Below, in pieces: positions 1-7,706 of a stretch of DNA of 34,930 bases. Source of the DNA: NIOZ-UU13 sp964653075 (lineage in GTDB: Bacteria > Planctomycetota > Phycisphaerae > Sedimentisphaerales > Anaerobacaceae); the NCBI GenBank assembly GCA_964653075.1, contig CAZZAX010000053.1, positions 1 to 34,930 on the forward strand, given 5' to 3'. The translations under genes were made by a program, and so were the position numbers. The notes beneath the pieces are model-generated. The model had not been told where the DNA came from. It worked only from the letters and a program-made list of their open reading frames with translations, and ran no database searches. Within the stretch, counting starts at the first letter, position 1. Each line of letters opens with the position of its first letter.

Positions 1-148
1 TCAATACGAGCTGGCGCAGCAGGTTTGTCTCTTCTGCCTGGAAGATGTCAGTGAACATCGTAAGTATAACAACGATTACTAAGGCAACGCAAATAATAAC
101 AATGTGCCATTTGAATCGCTGCAGGAAGCTGTCTTTCTGGGAACTCAT
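1..148 (-). CDS. N-terminus of a single-pass membrane protein (partial)
   Basis: A reading frame starts with ATG at 148-146 on the minus strand and runs off the window edge after 49 codons. It is preceded by a good ribosome-binding site (AGAGGAAG, about 4 nt upstream) and by a promoter at 202-230. The translation begins MSSQKDSFLQRFKW, followed by one hydrophobic segment (about residues 15-32, HIVIICVALVIVVILTMF) and then a polar region ending in ETNLLRQLV. This is the layout of an N-terminal signal anchor, as in many sensor or secretion-related proteins. There is too little sequence to name a family. The start and strand are well supported; the function is unknown. Confidence 0.6.
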   Translation of the reverse strand, partial: MSSQKDSFLQRFKWHIVIICVALVIVVILTMFTDIFQAEETNLLRQLVL

Positions 149-201
149 AATCTTCCTCTTGTGAAAAAAATTACCTTCTCAAAGCCCATATCTAAAATAT
201 T

Positions 202-230
202 ATAGTATAAAAAATAATTGCTTTTGTCAA
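202..230 (-). promoter_or_regulatory. Sigma70-type promoter for the minus-strand membrane protein
   Basis: On the minus strand a perfect -35 (TTGACA, 230-225) is followed after 17 bp by TACTAT (207-202), which matches the -10 consensus at 5 of 6 positions. The start codon lies about 55 bp downstream. Confidence 0.5.
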
Positions 231-248
231 TCAATAATTGATAGACAA
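224..248. promoter_or_regulatory. 25-bp palindrome overlapping the -35 box (candidate operator)
   Basis: The half-site TTGTCAATCAAT (224-235), a central A, and ATTGATAGACAA (237-248) form an inverted repeat that is symmetrical at 11 of 12 positions. It covers the -35 element of the minus-strand promoter. Such a site fits binding by a dimeric regulator, but no regulator can be assigned to it. Confidence 0.35.
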
Positions 249-432
249 TAGCTTAAAAGCATCTTAGTTGTGCTCAAACAGGACAATCGGCAGACTTCAA
301 GCAATATTTCCGGGATATTTCAGCAATTTTTTATCCATAAGCCGTCAACCAATCGGCTATAACCTGCGTAGTTGTTTGTATAGGGTAAAAGTAATATAGA
401 TAACATCGAAAAATAATTAGAGACTTAGAACC

Positions 433-1701
433 ATGAAAGCTATTAAATTCGTGCTTATCTTAGCGGTTGTGACGGCAACTACGGCCTACTGCCAACCGGT
501 GGAACAAGCAAATGCAAGAGAAAAAACAAACGAAAAAATCGTTATAAGTGGCAATAATGAGTTCGCCTTTGAGCTTTACGCCAAACTTCGCAATAAAGAA
601 GGAAATCTGTTTTTCTCACCATACAGTATCTCGACAGCTTTGGCTCTTGCCTACTCAGGGGCACGAGGCCAGACAGAATCGCAGATGGCCGGGGTACTTC
701 ACTTTCCTGTTATTGCAAAACCGGGCACAGAGTTATCATCGACACTGATACCTGACCGACAGCAGTTTGCTTCGGCATTCGCAGGGATTATAAAGGACCT
801 TAACAGCAGAGGTGAAAAAGGCGGCTATGAGCTTCGTGTTGCCAATGCTCTCTGGGGTCAGAAGAATTACGGATTCCTTGAAGAGTATCTGAAATTGGTC
901 AAAACCAATTATGACGGACAGCTTAACGAAGTTGACTTCATAAGAGCCACGGAGGCCGCACGCAAGACTATAAATAGATGGGTGGAAAAAAAGACCAACA
1001 ATAAGATCAAAAATCTTATTCAAAAAGGTGTGCTGGACTCGATGACCCGGCTGGTTTTGACAAACGCTATATACTTTAAGGGCAACTGGGCAAGGCAGTT
1101 TAAAGAAGATAACACAAGAGAAGCTCCTTTTACTCTTGCCGACGGTAAGAAGGTTGATGCTGCGATGATGAACCAGACAGCGGAGTTCAGATATATGGAA
1201 ACCGACAGTTTTCAGGGGATTGAATTACCATATGTGGATGATGAGCTCTCGATGATTATTCTTCTTCCGAAGGAAACTGACGGTCTCGATGAATTTGAAA
1301 AGACACTTACGGCCGAGAACCTCTCGAAATGGCTAAACAAACTATACAAACGTGAAGTCGTCGTTTCAGTTCCGAAGTTTAAGATGATCAGCCAATTCAG
1401 CCTGGCCTCTGTGCTTAAGTCAATGGGGATGACAGATGCCTTCTCATCTAAAGCCGACTTTTCAGAGATAAACGGCAAAAGAGACCTTCTTATATCGGCG
1501 GTAATCCACAAGGCCTATGTAGATGTCAACGAAGAAGGCACCGAAGCAGCGGCGGCAACGGGTGTAACCATCAAGCTGACATCGATTGGGCCAAGCCGAA
1601 CACCGATTTTCAGAGCGGACCATCCATTTATGTTTTTAATCCGTGACAATCATACAAACAGCATCTTATTCATTGGCCGGGTTATGAATCCGAACGGATG
1701 A
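433..1701 (+). CDS. Secreted serpin (serine protease inhibitor family)
   Basis: This 422-residue protein has an N-terminal signal peptide (about residues 1-20, MKAIKFVLILAVVTATTAYC) followed by a full-length serpin fold. Recognisable blocks are NLFFSPYSISTALALAYSGARG near the start, LVLTNAIYFKGNWARQF, the hinge GTEAAAATG (residues 369-377) and the C-terminal RADHPFMFLIRDNHTNSILFIGRV (each family-typical). The alanine-rich hinge is typical of inhibitory serpins, whose reactive loop inserts into a beta-sheet after cleavage. Counting from the hinge puts P1-P1' near Thr383-Ser384, an inference that makes a trypsin-like target unlikely. The gene stands alone; there is no clear Shine-Dalgarno, and a weak promoter (TTGTTT, 17 bp, TATAGA) can be seen at 372-400. 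Family assignment is secure; the target protease is unknown. Confidence 0.93.
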   Translation: MKAIKFVLILAVVTATTAYCQPVEQANAREKTNEKIVISGNNEFAFELYAKLRNKEGNLFFSPYSISTALALAYSGARGQTESQMAGVLHFPVIAKPGTELSSTLIPDRQQFASAFAGIIKDLNSRGEKGGYELRVANALWGQKNYGFLEEYLKLVKTNYDGQLNEVDFIRATEAARKTINRWVEKKTNNKIKNLIQKGVLDSMTRLVLTNAIYFKGNWARQFKEDNTREAPFTLADGKKVDAAMMNQTAEFRYMETDSFQGIELPYVDDELSMIILLPKETDGLDEFEKTLTAENLSKWLNKLYKREVVVSVPKFKMISQFSLASVLKSMGMTDAFSSKADFSEINGKRDLLISAVIHKAYVDVNEEGTEAAAATGVTIKLTSIGPSRTPIFRADHPFMFLIRDNHTNSILFIGRVMNPNG

Positions 1702-1938
1702 GCCATAAATTCTTACACTTTGTAAACATAAAATGGCATTTTAATAACTCGAAATGTGTAATTGCCATTACCCATTGAAAAAAAACACAGCATCGAAATA
1801 AAACACCCATATCAGAGAACTCGGAATATTTTCACAGCTTCTCGTTAAGACTTAAAACCACAATAACAGCCCGAAAAAAGCAGCTTTTCCAGTTCCAGAC
1901 AGGTAAATAAAAATTTTTTATTTTTTTGAAAAAAATGC

Positions 1939-1967
1939 TTGTCAAGCTGCGGTAGATAGTACATAAT
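1939..1967 (+). promoter_or_regulatory. Promoter of the GntR-ABC operon
   Basis: TTGTCA (1939-1944) and CATAAT (1962-1967) are spaced by 17 bp, each matching the sigma70 consensus at 5 of 6 positions. A/T tracts lie immediately upstream. The predicted transcript start falls inside the operator palindrome, which suits repression. Confidence 0.55.
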
Positions 1968-1987
1968 GTATTAATAGTATTAATACA
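1967..1987. promoter_or_regulatory. Perfect 21-bp palindromic operator for the YtrA-type repressor
   Basis: TGTATTAATA (1967-1976), a central G, and its exact reverse complement TATTAATACA (1978-1987) form a perfect inverted repeat. It overlaps the end of the -10 box and the expected transcript start, about 63 bp before the GntR-family gene. GntR dimers bind palindromes of this kind, so autorepression of the operon is the natural reading. Confidence 0.7.
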
Positions 1988-2050
1988 ATTTTTAAGAGTA
2001 GTGAGTTTTGAGAATATGAAAAAAGTGATTAGACAAGGGGAAACAGCCTA

Positions 2051-2464
2051 ATGCCTTTGTGGATACAAATACTGCCTGGTTCGGATGAGCCTATTTATGT
2101 TCAGGTTACCGAGCAGATAAGCAAGGCTATCGCCAAGGGCCAACTGGCAAGCGGCGATAAGCTGCCCGCTGTGAGAAAGCTCGCATCGGAGCTGGTGATT
2201 AATCCCAATACAGTTGCACGAGCTTACACCATTTTAGAACAGGGCGGATTAGTAACTACTAAAACAGGTTCCGGTACATTTGTCAGCGACCCGAAGCTTC
2301 GAAAAAGCGATGCAGCAGATATCAATATGCTTACCGAGAGAATGGATACACTTATTACAAGAGGCTTGAATCTGGGGATGAGGGAACAGGATTTAACAAG
2401 GCTGTTCGAGGGCAGATTAGCGAAATTCTATAAGAAATCAAATAAGCGGAAAGAAGAGAAATGA
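2051..2464 (+). CDS. GntR-family transcriptional regulator, YtrA subfamily
   Basis: This 137-residue protein has an N-terminal winged helix (about residues 10-78). It includes PIYVQVTEQISKAIAKGQL, GDKLPAVRKLASELVINPNTVARAY and the wing GLVTTKTGSGTFV, all family-typical. The remaining C-terminus is short and helical, as in the YtrA subfamily, which lacks a large effector domain and usually represses adjacent ABC transporter genes. An AAGGGG ribosome-binding site precedes the start. The stop codon overlaps the next start (ATGA), so the ABC ATPase is translationally coupled. It probably binds the palindrome at 1967-1987 and represses its own operon; the inducing signal cannot be read from the sequence. 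Confidence 0.92.
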   Translation: MPLWIQILPGSDEPIYVQVTEQISKAIAKGQLASGDKLPAVRKLASELVINPNTVARAYTILEQGGLVTTKTGSGTFVSDPKLRKSDAADINMLTERMDTLITRGLNLGMREQDLTRLFEGRLAKFYKKSNKRKEEK

Positions 2465-3384
2465 GTGAGATAGTATTAGAAACAGAAGGCCTTACAAAAT
2501 ATTACGGCAGCAGTCTTGCAGTTGACCATTTAGATTTGAAAATACCTCGCGGCTGTATCTGCGGATTTGTAGGCCGTAACGGGGCGGGAAAGACAACCGC
2601 CATCAAGCTAATGCTTGGCTTGTTAAGACCTACTGCAGGCTCATCGAGATTATTGGGCTGTGATTCGTCGGAGCTTACACCTGCGATTCGTCAGCGGATA
2701 GGTTACGTAACGGAAGGTCATCGGCTGTTTCGGTGGATGAGTATCGCCGGTTTAGAGAAATTTCAACGTGCGTTTTTTCCAGAACAGTGGGACGACAAGT
2801 TTTTTGCCGATATGATCGAATACTTCGAACTGCCGAAAAAGAAAAAGATAAAACACCTCTCGAACGGCCAGCGGGCACAGGTCTCGCTGGCCGTCGCCCT
2901 GGCTCCGAATCCGGAACTGCTGATAATGGATGACCCGACACTTGGGCTTGATGCGGCAATAAGACGTCAGTTTTTGGAGGGCATGATTGGGCTTATTATG
3001 CGTGAAGGGCGGACTGTTCTTTTTTCCAGCCATATTCTCGGCGATGTTGAAAGGGTTTCGGACCGGATAGTGGTTATTGACAAAGGGGTATTAAGGGCAA
3101 ATTGCTCACTTGAACAGTTCCAGGAAGCGGTTAAGAAAGCAATTTTGACCTTTGCCGATTCTGCTCCTGATGAGGTCAATATCGACGGACTACTGCACTG
3201 CAAACGTATGGAAAAACATCTCGCGCTGACGTTAGTCGGCATCGATGATGAAAAAATCATCGAATGGGCAAAGTCAGCAGGAGCGGAAAATTACGATATC
3301 GTCAAAATGAATCTGGAGGACCAGTTCATCGAATTTACCGCTCCTGCCAATCAGAAGAGATTATTCAAATGGGAGGAAAGATAA
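2461..3384 (+). CDS. ABC transporter ATP-binding protein (YtrB-like)
   Basis: This 307-residue ATPase has Walker A GRNGAGKTT (about residues 38-46), signature LSNGQ (about 133-137), Walker B LLIMDDPTLGLD (about 153-164) and the H-loop in LFSSHILGDVERVSDRI. The last roughly 90 residues form the variable C-terminal extension common in ABC-2 exporter ATPases. It starts within the stop codon of the GntR gene and ends one base before the permease gene, so the three are clearly one operon. It should power the membrane protein encoded next. The substrate is unknown; related YtrA-controlled transporters in other bacteria respond to cell-envelope stress, and applying that here is only an inference. 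Confidence 0.93.
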   Translation: MSEIVLETEGLTKYYGSSLAVDHLDLKIPRGCICGFVGRNGAGKTTAIKLMLGLLRPTAGSSRLLGCDSSELTPAIRQRIGYVTEGHRLFRWMSIAGLEKFQRAFFPEQWDDKFFADMIEYFELPKKKKIKHLSNGQRAQVSLAVALAPNPELLIMDDPTLGLDAAIRRQFLEGMIGLIMREGRTVLFSSHILGDVERVSDRIVVIDKGVLRANCSLEQFQEAVKKAILTFADSAPDEVNIDGLLHCKRMEKHLALTLVGIDDEKIIEWAKSAGAENYDIVKMNLEDQFIEFTAPANQKRLFKWEER

Positions 3385-3385
3385 A

Positions 3386-4078
3386 ATGAGATTTTCAACA
3401 CTTCTATATAAAGAACTTCGGGAATGTCTGCCGTGGATGCTTTTAGCTGCTATTGTACTTCTTACTCTCGGCAGCTTTTTTCTACGCGAACAAATCCACT
3501 ACCGTAATCCCAGTTGGTATTACTCACGTCTATCACCCGGCACAATTGTTGAGTCTCATCTTTTCACATATTCTTCAATACTTGGGGTAACGGGTCCGCT
3601 TTTACTGCTTTCATCTATCGGGCTTGGTTTAGTTCTTGGTATTCGACATTTCTGGATACCGAATTTTACGAGGACCTGGCCGTTCTTACTCCATCGCTCG
3701 GTCCGCAGAAAAACCATACTTACCGCGAAGCTGGTTGCGACAACGATAGCTTTTGTTCTTTGCTTAGGGCCAGTCTGGATCGGTCTTTATTGGTATGCTT
3801 GCCGATCAACGATTTTCCCAACGCAAACGTTAAAAAATTTCATTGAGGGTTGGATTTTCATAATTCTGGGACTTGTAACCTATCTGGGAACTGCGCTTTC
3901 GGGCCTGAGCTCAGCTAAATGGTACACAACAAAGATATTCGGCCTTGTATTTGCAGCGGTTGTCATTTTTATGACATTTCCGCAATGTTCGCTTTTCCGG
4001 ATTTCTGCAGTGATAGCTGCCAGTGCCGCTATCTTACTATCACAAATTTTTCAGATATTCGGCAGAAGAGAATTTTGA
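3386..4078 (+). CDS. ABC-2 type transporter membrane subunit
   Basis: This 230-residue, strongly hydrophobic protein has about six membrane segments. They lie around residues 15-33, 68-90, 115-138, 152-172, 184-202 and 205-224. The N-terminus MRFSTLLYKELRE is the cytoplasmic lead-in (LxxKExRE) usual in ABC-2 permeases, followed by a short external loop (about residues 34-62). It follows the ATPase gene by one base with a GGGAGGAAAG ribosome-binding site. It probably forms the export channel of the YtrA-controlled transporter; the substrate cannot be inferred. Confidence 0.8.
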   Translation: MRFSTLLYKELRECLPWMLLAAIVLLTLGSFFLREQIHYRNPSWYYSRLSPGTIVESHLFTYSSILGVTGPLLLLSSIGLGLVLGIRHFWIPNFTRTWPFLLHRSVRRKTILTAKLVATTIAFVLCLGPVWIGLYWYACRSTIFPTQTLKNFIEGWIFIILGLVTYLGTALSGLSSAKWYTTKIFGLVFAAVVIFMTFPQCSLFRISAVIAASAAILLSQIFQIFGRREF

Positions 4079-4093
4079 TCGTGGAGTAATAAA

Positions 4094-5704
4094 ATGAAAA
4101 TAAAAAATAAACTACTATATATTTCAACGCCGGCCAAAGTCTTTATGACTACTCTTATTATCCTGATTTTATTGTCGATAATTCAGGGCATTAGTATCGG
4201 AATAGAAAAAACGTCCATCCACTTAAAAAAACGTTCTTTCCAAACGAAATCGGAGAAAAAGCTTACTCAAGAGGAAAAACGAATAGACAGAATAAGAAGT
4301 TCAGCAAAAGAATTTATACCAGATGGAACAATTCACCTAATCTGCAGACTTGAACATTTATCCGACGGGATAGACTTAGAGCAGATATATGATGCCAACG
4401 ATAATTTACTATGGGAGGGACCAAGCGATAAAAGGCCTTACGAATACCTTTCCTGGGCCAAGCATTTACGCCGCTATAGAGAAGGCTTTACAAAGTCACA
4501 GATGAAAGATACACAAATGATCACGACAGATTTTTCACGGAACGTTAGGATACCGGTTCAATCAGATAATAAGACTGAGCAGATATGGCGTTATCTTCCG
4601 GGCAAACAGTATTTTAAAGGTTACAACGCCAGTGGTGAGAAAATCGGTTACGTCGGCTCGAATGGTTTTACCGACTTAAAATCTAAAGTAAAACCATTCG
4701 GAGAATTCGGGCTCTTTACCGCCTGGTGTCCACAGGATGCTTCCAGCCCGACATTGCTGTGGCAGACACAAAGACGCATTTATCAAATCAATTTTGAAAA
4801 ACAAGAAGTAGAAACGATTTTTAAAAGTACCGATGCAGATATTGAATTTGAAAGGACAAGCCTGCACGCATGGAGGGATTTAAAACCGGGTGAGAAGGAG
4901 TATGTTGATCCCAATAAGTATCGACCTTTGATTCATTACCAAACAGGGGACGGCAAGCTTCACCTGATATTACGTGAACCAAAACAGCAATTTAGTCTTA
5001 GCGTTCCTCGCGCATCAGTCACCGCTACAAAACAGGATATCTACGCGCGTTCTGTTGGGAGCGATTCTTTTCCACCTGAAGATATTATTAAATCACAAGG
5101 GCTTTATAACAAATGGCTAAAGGAACACTCAGGAAAACCACGGAATTTATGGACAGAGCTTTACAAGGTGGATAATCAGGGTAATCTTGAATTAATCAAT
5201 CGCTATGATTGGATCGTACCACCTACATCCAGTTATGTTACTAACGCCAGAGATGCCCGGCCAATAGTTCATCGTTCTGTGAGTCAATTTTCTCCACCGT
5301 TATATGATTTAATTATGCGTCTGTTAGGTCGAAAATTTCTGAGAAGCATTTTTGCTTATGAGAATAGAGGTGATTTTTTCTATGGTTTAGCACAGATGAT
5401 ACTGGAAATTCGCCCATATAAAGGTGTCATAAACCGGGTATTAAGTGCTTTTATGATGGTATTTGTGTTTTGGCACGGCTGGCCGCGACGAACCTCCTGG
5501 GCCAGATTTGTCTTTTGGCTGGTTTTTGCAGGCTTGTTCAATATAGCCGGGCTATTAACGTATCTGGCCCTTAATCACACTGCTGTCATCAAATGTCCTG
5601 TTTGTAGCAAACGCAGGGGGCTAGCTCAGTTAGATTGTGTGCGGTGCAAGGCCCAATTGCCTTACCCCGAACGCGGAAAACTCGACCTGATATTCAGCGT
5701 TTAA
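4094..5704 (+). CDS. Membrane protein of the ABC operon with C-terminal zinc ribbon
   Basis: I do not recognise a named family for this 536-residue protein. It has one membrane helix near the start (about residues 15-37), a large hydrophilic domain of roughly 400 residues that is probably extracytoplasmic, two further helices (about 447-463 and 470-492), and a short tail with two CxxC pairs (CPVC and CVRC, about residues 500-518). The pairs look like a zinc ribbon and should lie in the cytoplasm. The gene follows the permease by 15 bp and shares its operon, so it is likely an accessory or substrate-sensing part of the transporter. A stem-loop after the stop codon may end the operon. Confidence 0.8.
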   Translation: MKIKNKLLYISTPAKVFMTTLIILILLSIIQGISIGIEKTSIHLKKRSFQTKSEKKLTQEEKRIDRIRSSAKEFIPDGTIHLICRLEHLSDGIDLEQIYDANDNLLWEGPSDKRPYEYLSWAKHLRRYREGFTKSQMKDTQMITTDFSRNVRIPVQSDNKTEQIWRYLPGKQYFKGYNASGEKIGYVGSNGFTDLKSKVKPFGEFGLFTAWCPQDASSPTLLWQTQRRIYQINFEKQEVETIFKSTDADIEFERTSLHAWRDLKPGEKEYVDPNKYRPLIHYQTGDGKLHLILREPKQQFSLSVPRASVTATKQDIYARSVGSDSFPPEDIIKSQGLYNKWLKEHSGKPRNLWTELYKVDNQGNLELINRYDWIVPPTSSYVTNARDARPIVHRSVSQFSPPLYDLIMRLLGRKFLRSIFAYENRGDFFYGLAQMILEIRPYKGVINRVLSAFMMVFVFWHGWPRRTSWARFVFWLVFAGLFNIAGLLTYLALNHTAVIKCPVCSKRRGLAQLDCVRCKAQLPYPERGKLDLIFSV

Positions 5705-5775
5705 GCAGCAGACAAATGAGATTTACCCGAGTTCCGGGCAGTCGGTTCTGAGGCTCGGAGAACTGCTGCAAGTTA
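5705..5775 (+). terminator. Long stem-loop ending the ABC operon
   Basis: GCAGCAG (5705-5711) pairs with CTGCTGC (5763-5769), and CCGAG (5727-5731) pairs inside it with CTCGG (5754-5758). A short T run follows at about 5776-5780. The stem is broken by large loops, so this is a weaker terminator than most. Confidence 0.38.
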
Positions 5776-6234
5776 GTTTTTCAACATTTTCCTGTTTGTA
5801 TCTCTCTTCTCATTATTAGGACTGCAAAATTCTTTCTTATATAGCCAAAAAGCCTCTTTCATGAGTATTATAAGACGTTTTGTCACAAGAAATCAACGAT
5901 GATGTTTATTTAAATCAACATTTGTCTAACTAATTAAAGATAAAGTCTTTATCAATAGCGAAAAAAATGAACCAAACTCAAAGCGTTGCTTTTTGTCAAC
6001 ATGGGGTTTTAATCCATATAAAGGCTGTTTTTCGAATATGAGAAACAAAACTTAAGGGTGACATAGAGGGTACGTTTTTGGGGCTGTTTTTAAGGGTAAG
6101 CATCAAAATCAGGTAAAAAAAGCTTTTAATGCGTTTGGGCATAAGCTTTGCTATATATGTTATTAACAGGGGGCTATGGGGGTTCCCTATCACAGGGTGT
6201 TTTGAAACGTAGTTTTTTTGAGGAGAGCAGTGTG
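5776..6234. other. AT-rich intergenic region
   Basis: No coding frame with a credible start is visible. The main features are a 7+1+7 palindrome GATAAAG-T-CTTTATC at 5939-5953, and a stretch rich in T and G tracts (about 6000-6130) with no clear fold. The leader of the small coiled-coil gene lies at the right edge. Confidence 0.4.
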
Positions 6235-6495
6235 ATGGACGAATCAAACCTGGAAGACAAACTTAATGAACTAGTCAAGGAATTCGGAGAGACAGCTAAC
6301 CCCCAACATACAAAGCTTGCAAAGCTTGCCAAACAGGCACAGGCAAACCGTAAGAAGCTTGAAAAAAGCATCAATAGCCTGCAGGAATCGCTTGATTACC
6401 TGCGGGTATGTATCAAATACCAGGTCTTCGACCTTGAAGCGACTCGCCGAGAAAACGCATACCTCAGAAAATTGCTTGAGGAACACAATCAATAA
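6235..6495 (+). CDS. Small coiled-coil protein, unknown function
   Basis: The likely start is the ATG at 6235, with AGGAGA 8 nt upstream, giving 86 residues (MDESNLEDKLNELVKEF...). An in-frame start further upstream (6148) has no ribosome-binding site and would add a stretch unlike the rest. The protein is almost entirely charged and helical with heptad-like leucines, as in the region around KKLEKSINSLQESLDYLR, so a coiled coil is likely. There is no signal peptide, membrane segment or cysteine pair. It stands alone with its own leader. No function can be assigned. Confidence 0.6.
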   Translation: MDESNLEDKLNELVKEFGETANPQHTKLAKLAKQAQANRKKLEKSINSLQESLDYLRVCIKYQVFDLEATRRENAYLRKLLEEHNQ

Positions 6496-6676
6496 GGCGA
6501 AAAGCGTAAAATCCAGGATGCAAAAAAGCGCATATTATAAATCAGGAAATCCCGGGCAAATTCTGACTTAAGATTTATTGCGCGAATGTACGCACAGCCT
6601 TTCAGACTCTTTGTGAAAACTGATACAAGTGTTCATTCACAAGGGTATAATTCCATACAAAAGGGAGTCATTTCAT

Positions 6677-6705
6677 TTGATTTTCAGATTCTGAAAAGAT
6701 ATGAT
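6677..6705 (+). promoter_or_regulatory. Promoter of the prepilin-like gene
   Basis: TTGATT (6677-6682), 17 bp, TATGAT (6700-6705). Transcription would start near 6712, about 33 nt before the ATG at 6745. A start codon at 6708 would lie at or before the transcript start, which supports the 6745 start. Confidence 0.5.
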
Positions 6706-6744
6706 ACTTGAAAGTTCAACCCGTTCATAATGAGCGGTGTCCTT

Positions 6745-7496
6745 ATGAACAGAAAAAGAGGATTTACCCTGATAGAGCTTTTGGTTGTGATTGCCATTAT
6801 TGCGTTATTGATGGCGATATTGCTCCCGGCCTTAAAAACAGAGCACGTGAACAAGGTAAACGGGCTGCCTGTCTGCATAATCTCAAAGGTTTAGGTTTGG
6901 CCTGGATAATGTATGCCGACGATAATGAAGACAGTCTCGTTAAGGGCAACGCCGGAGACGATGGATGGGTCAAATACATCGGAAACCTGCCAAATGATGA
7001 GCCAGTCGAGGAACAACTGAATGCCATAAGAAATGGCCTGTTATTTAAATATGCCAAGATGACAAAGCTGTACCGATGTCCGGTCGCCGAGAGAAATGAA
7101 ATGCGGATTTACAGCACCGTTCATTCAATGAACGGACAGAAATTCTCCGGAAGCGGTGAGGTATATAAGAAACTATCTGAAATCAGGAGGCCAGGTGAAA
7201 GACTGGTATTTCTGGATGATTACGGCCATGACTGGGACGCATGCTGGGCTGTCTGGTACACAAGAGCCTCATGGTGGAATCCGATCCCGATGCGCCACCA
7301 CGGAGGAACAACCCTGGCGTTTGCAGACGGACATTGTGACTGGTGGGGCTGGAGGGACCAACGCACCATAGACTATGGTAACGAAACCTGGACTGTCTCG
7401 GAATCCGGAGCAGGAATCGACAAAAACCAACCGGATAATGTTGATTTAATGAAATTGCAGAAAGCAGCATGGGGGCATTTAGGATGCGAGTCTTAA
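6745..7496 (+). pseudogene. Prepilin-type N-methylation/H-X9-DG protein, split by a -1 shift
   Basis: The start at 6745 gives a textbook type IV prepilin/pseudopilin leader, MNRKRGFTLIELLVVIA, cleaved and methylated at the Phe by a prepilin peptidase, followed by a membrane helix ending LLPALK. This frame stops at 6892-6894. The family's continuation (NRAREQGKRAACLHNLKGLG) is found one base away, so one base seems missing in the A5 run at 6834-6838. The rejoined product would be about 250 residues. Its C-terminal part has the H-X9-DG motif (HHGGTTLAFADG) typical of planctomycete prepilin-like proteins. This may be a true frameshift, a sequencing error or slippage on the A run. The continuous frame from 6708 to 7496 has a nonsense N-terminus and is not the native protein. 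Confidence 0.78.
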
Positions 7497-7706
7497 ATAA
7501 TATCATCCCATAATAACTTATCCTGCCGCTTTCGAAGTCTTAGGGTCGAATATAAATTGGCGAGTTCTTTCCTTTGAGAATTCATAGCATTATTCAATAA
7601 AAATGCACTAAAGTCGGCCAATATCTTTGCCGATTAAAAAGCCCGATAAGCCTAAGATGTGGCAATAGGTCTAAAGCGACTATGCCATGCACAAGAGAGA
7701 AACGAT

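Larger units (their letters stand above)
1702..2050. other. Intergenic region with the control site of the ABC operon
   Basis: No gene is visible. The left part holds only a weak GCCAT/ATGGC pairing after the serpin stop codon. From about 1905 the sequence becomes runs of A and T that could act as an UP element for the promoter at 1939-1967. The operator and promoter are listed separately. Confidence 0.5.

Noticed and set aside
5470..5490. TGGCACGGCTGGCCG in the zinc-ribbon membrane protein resembles the 48-bp element
   Set aside because: The match is short and lacks both hairpins; it is ordinary coding sequence next to a membrane segment.
6148..6234. Upstream start for the small coiled-coil gene
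   Set aside because: It has no ribosome-binding site and the added residues are unlike the rest, whereas ATG 6235 has AGGAGA at good spacing.
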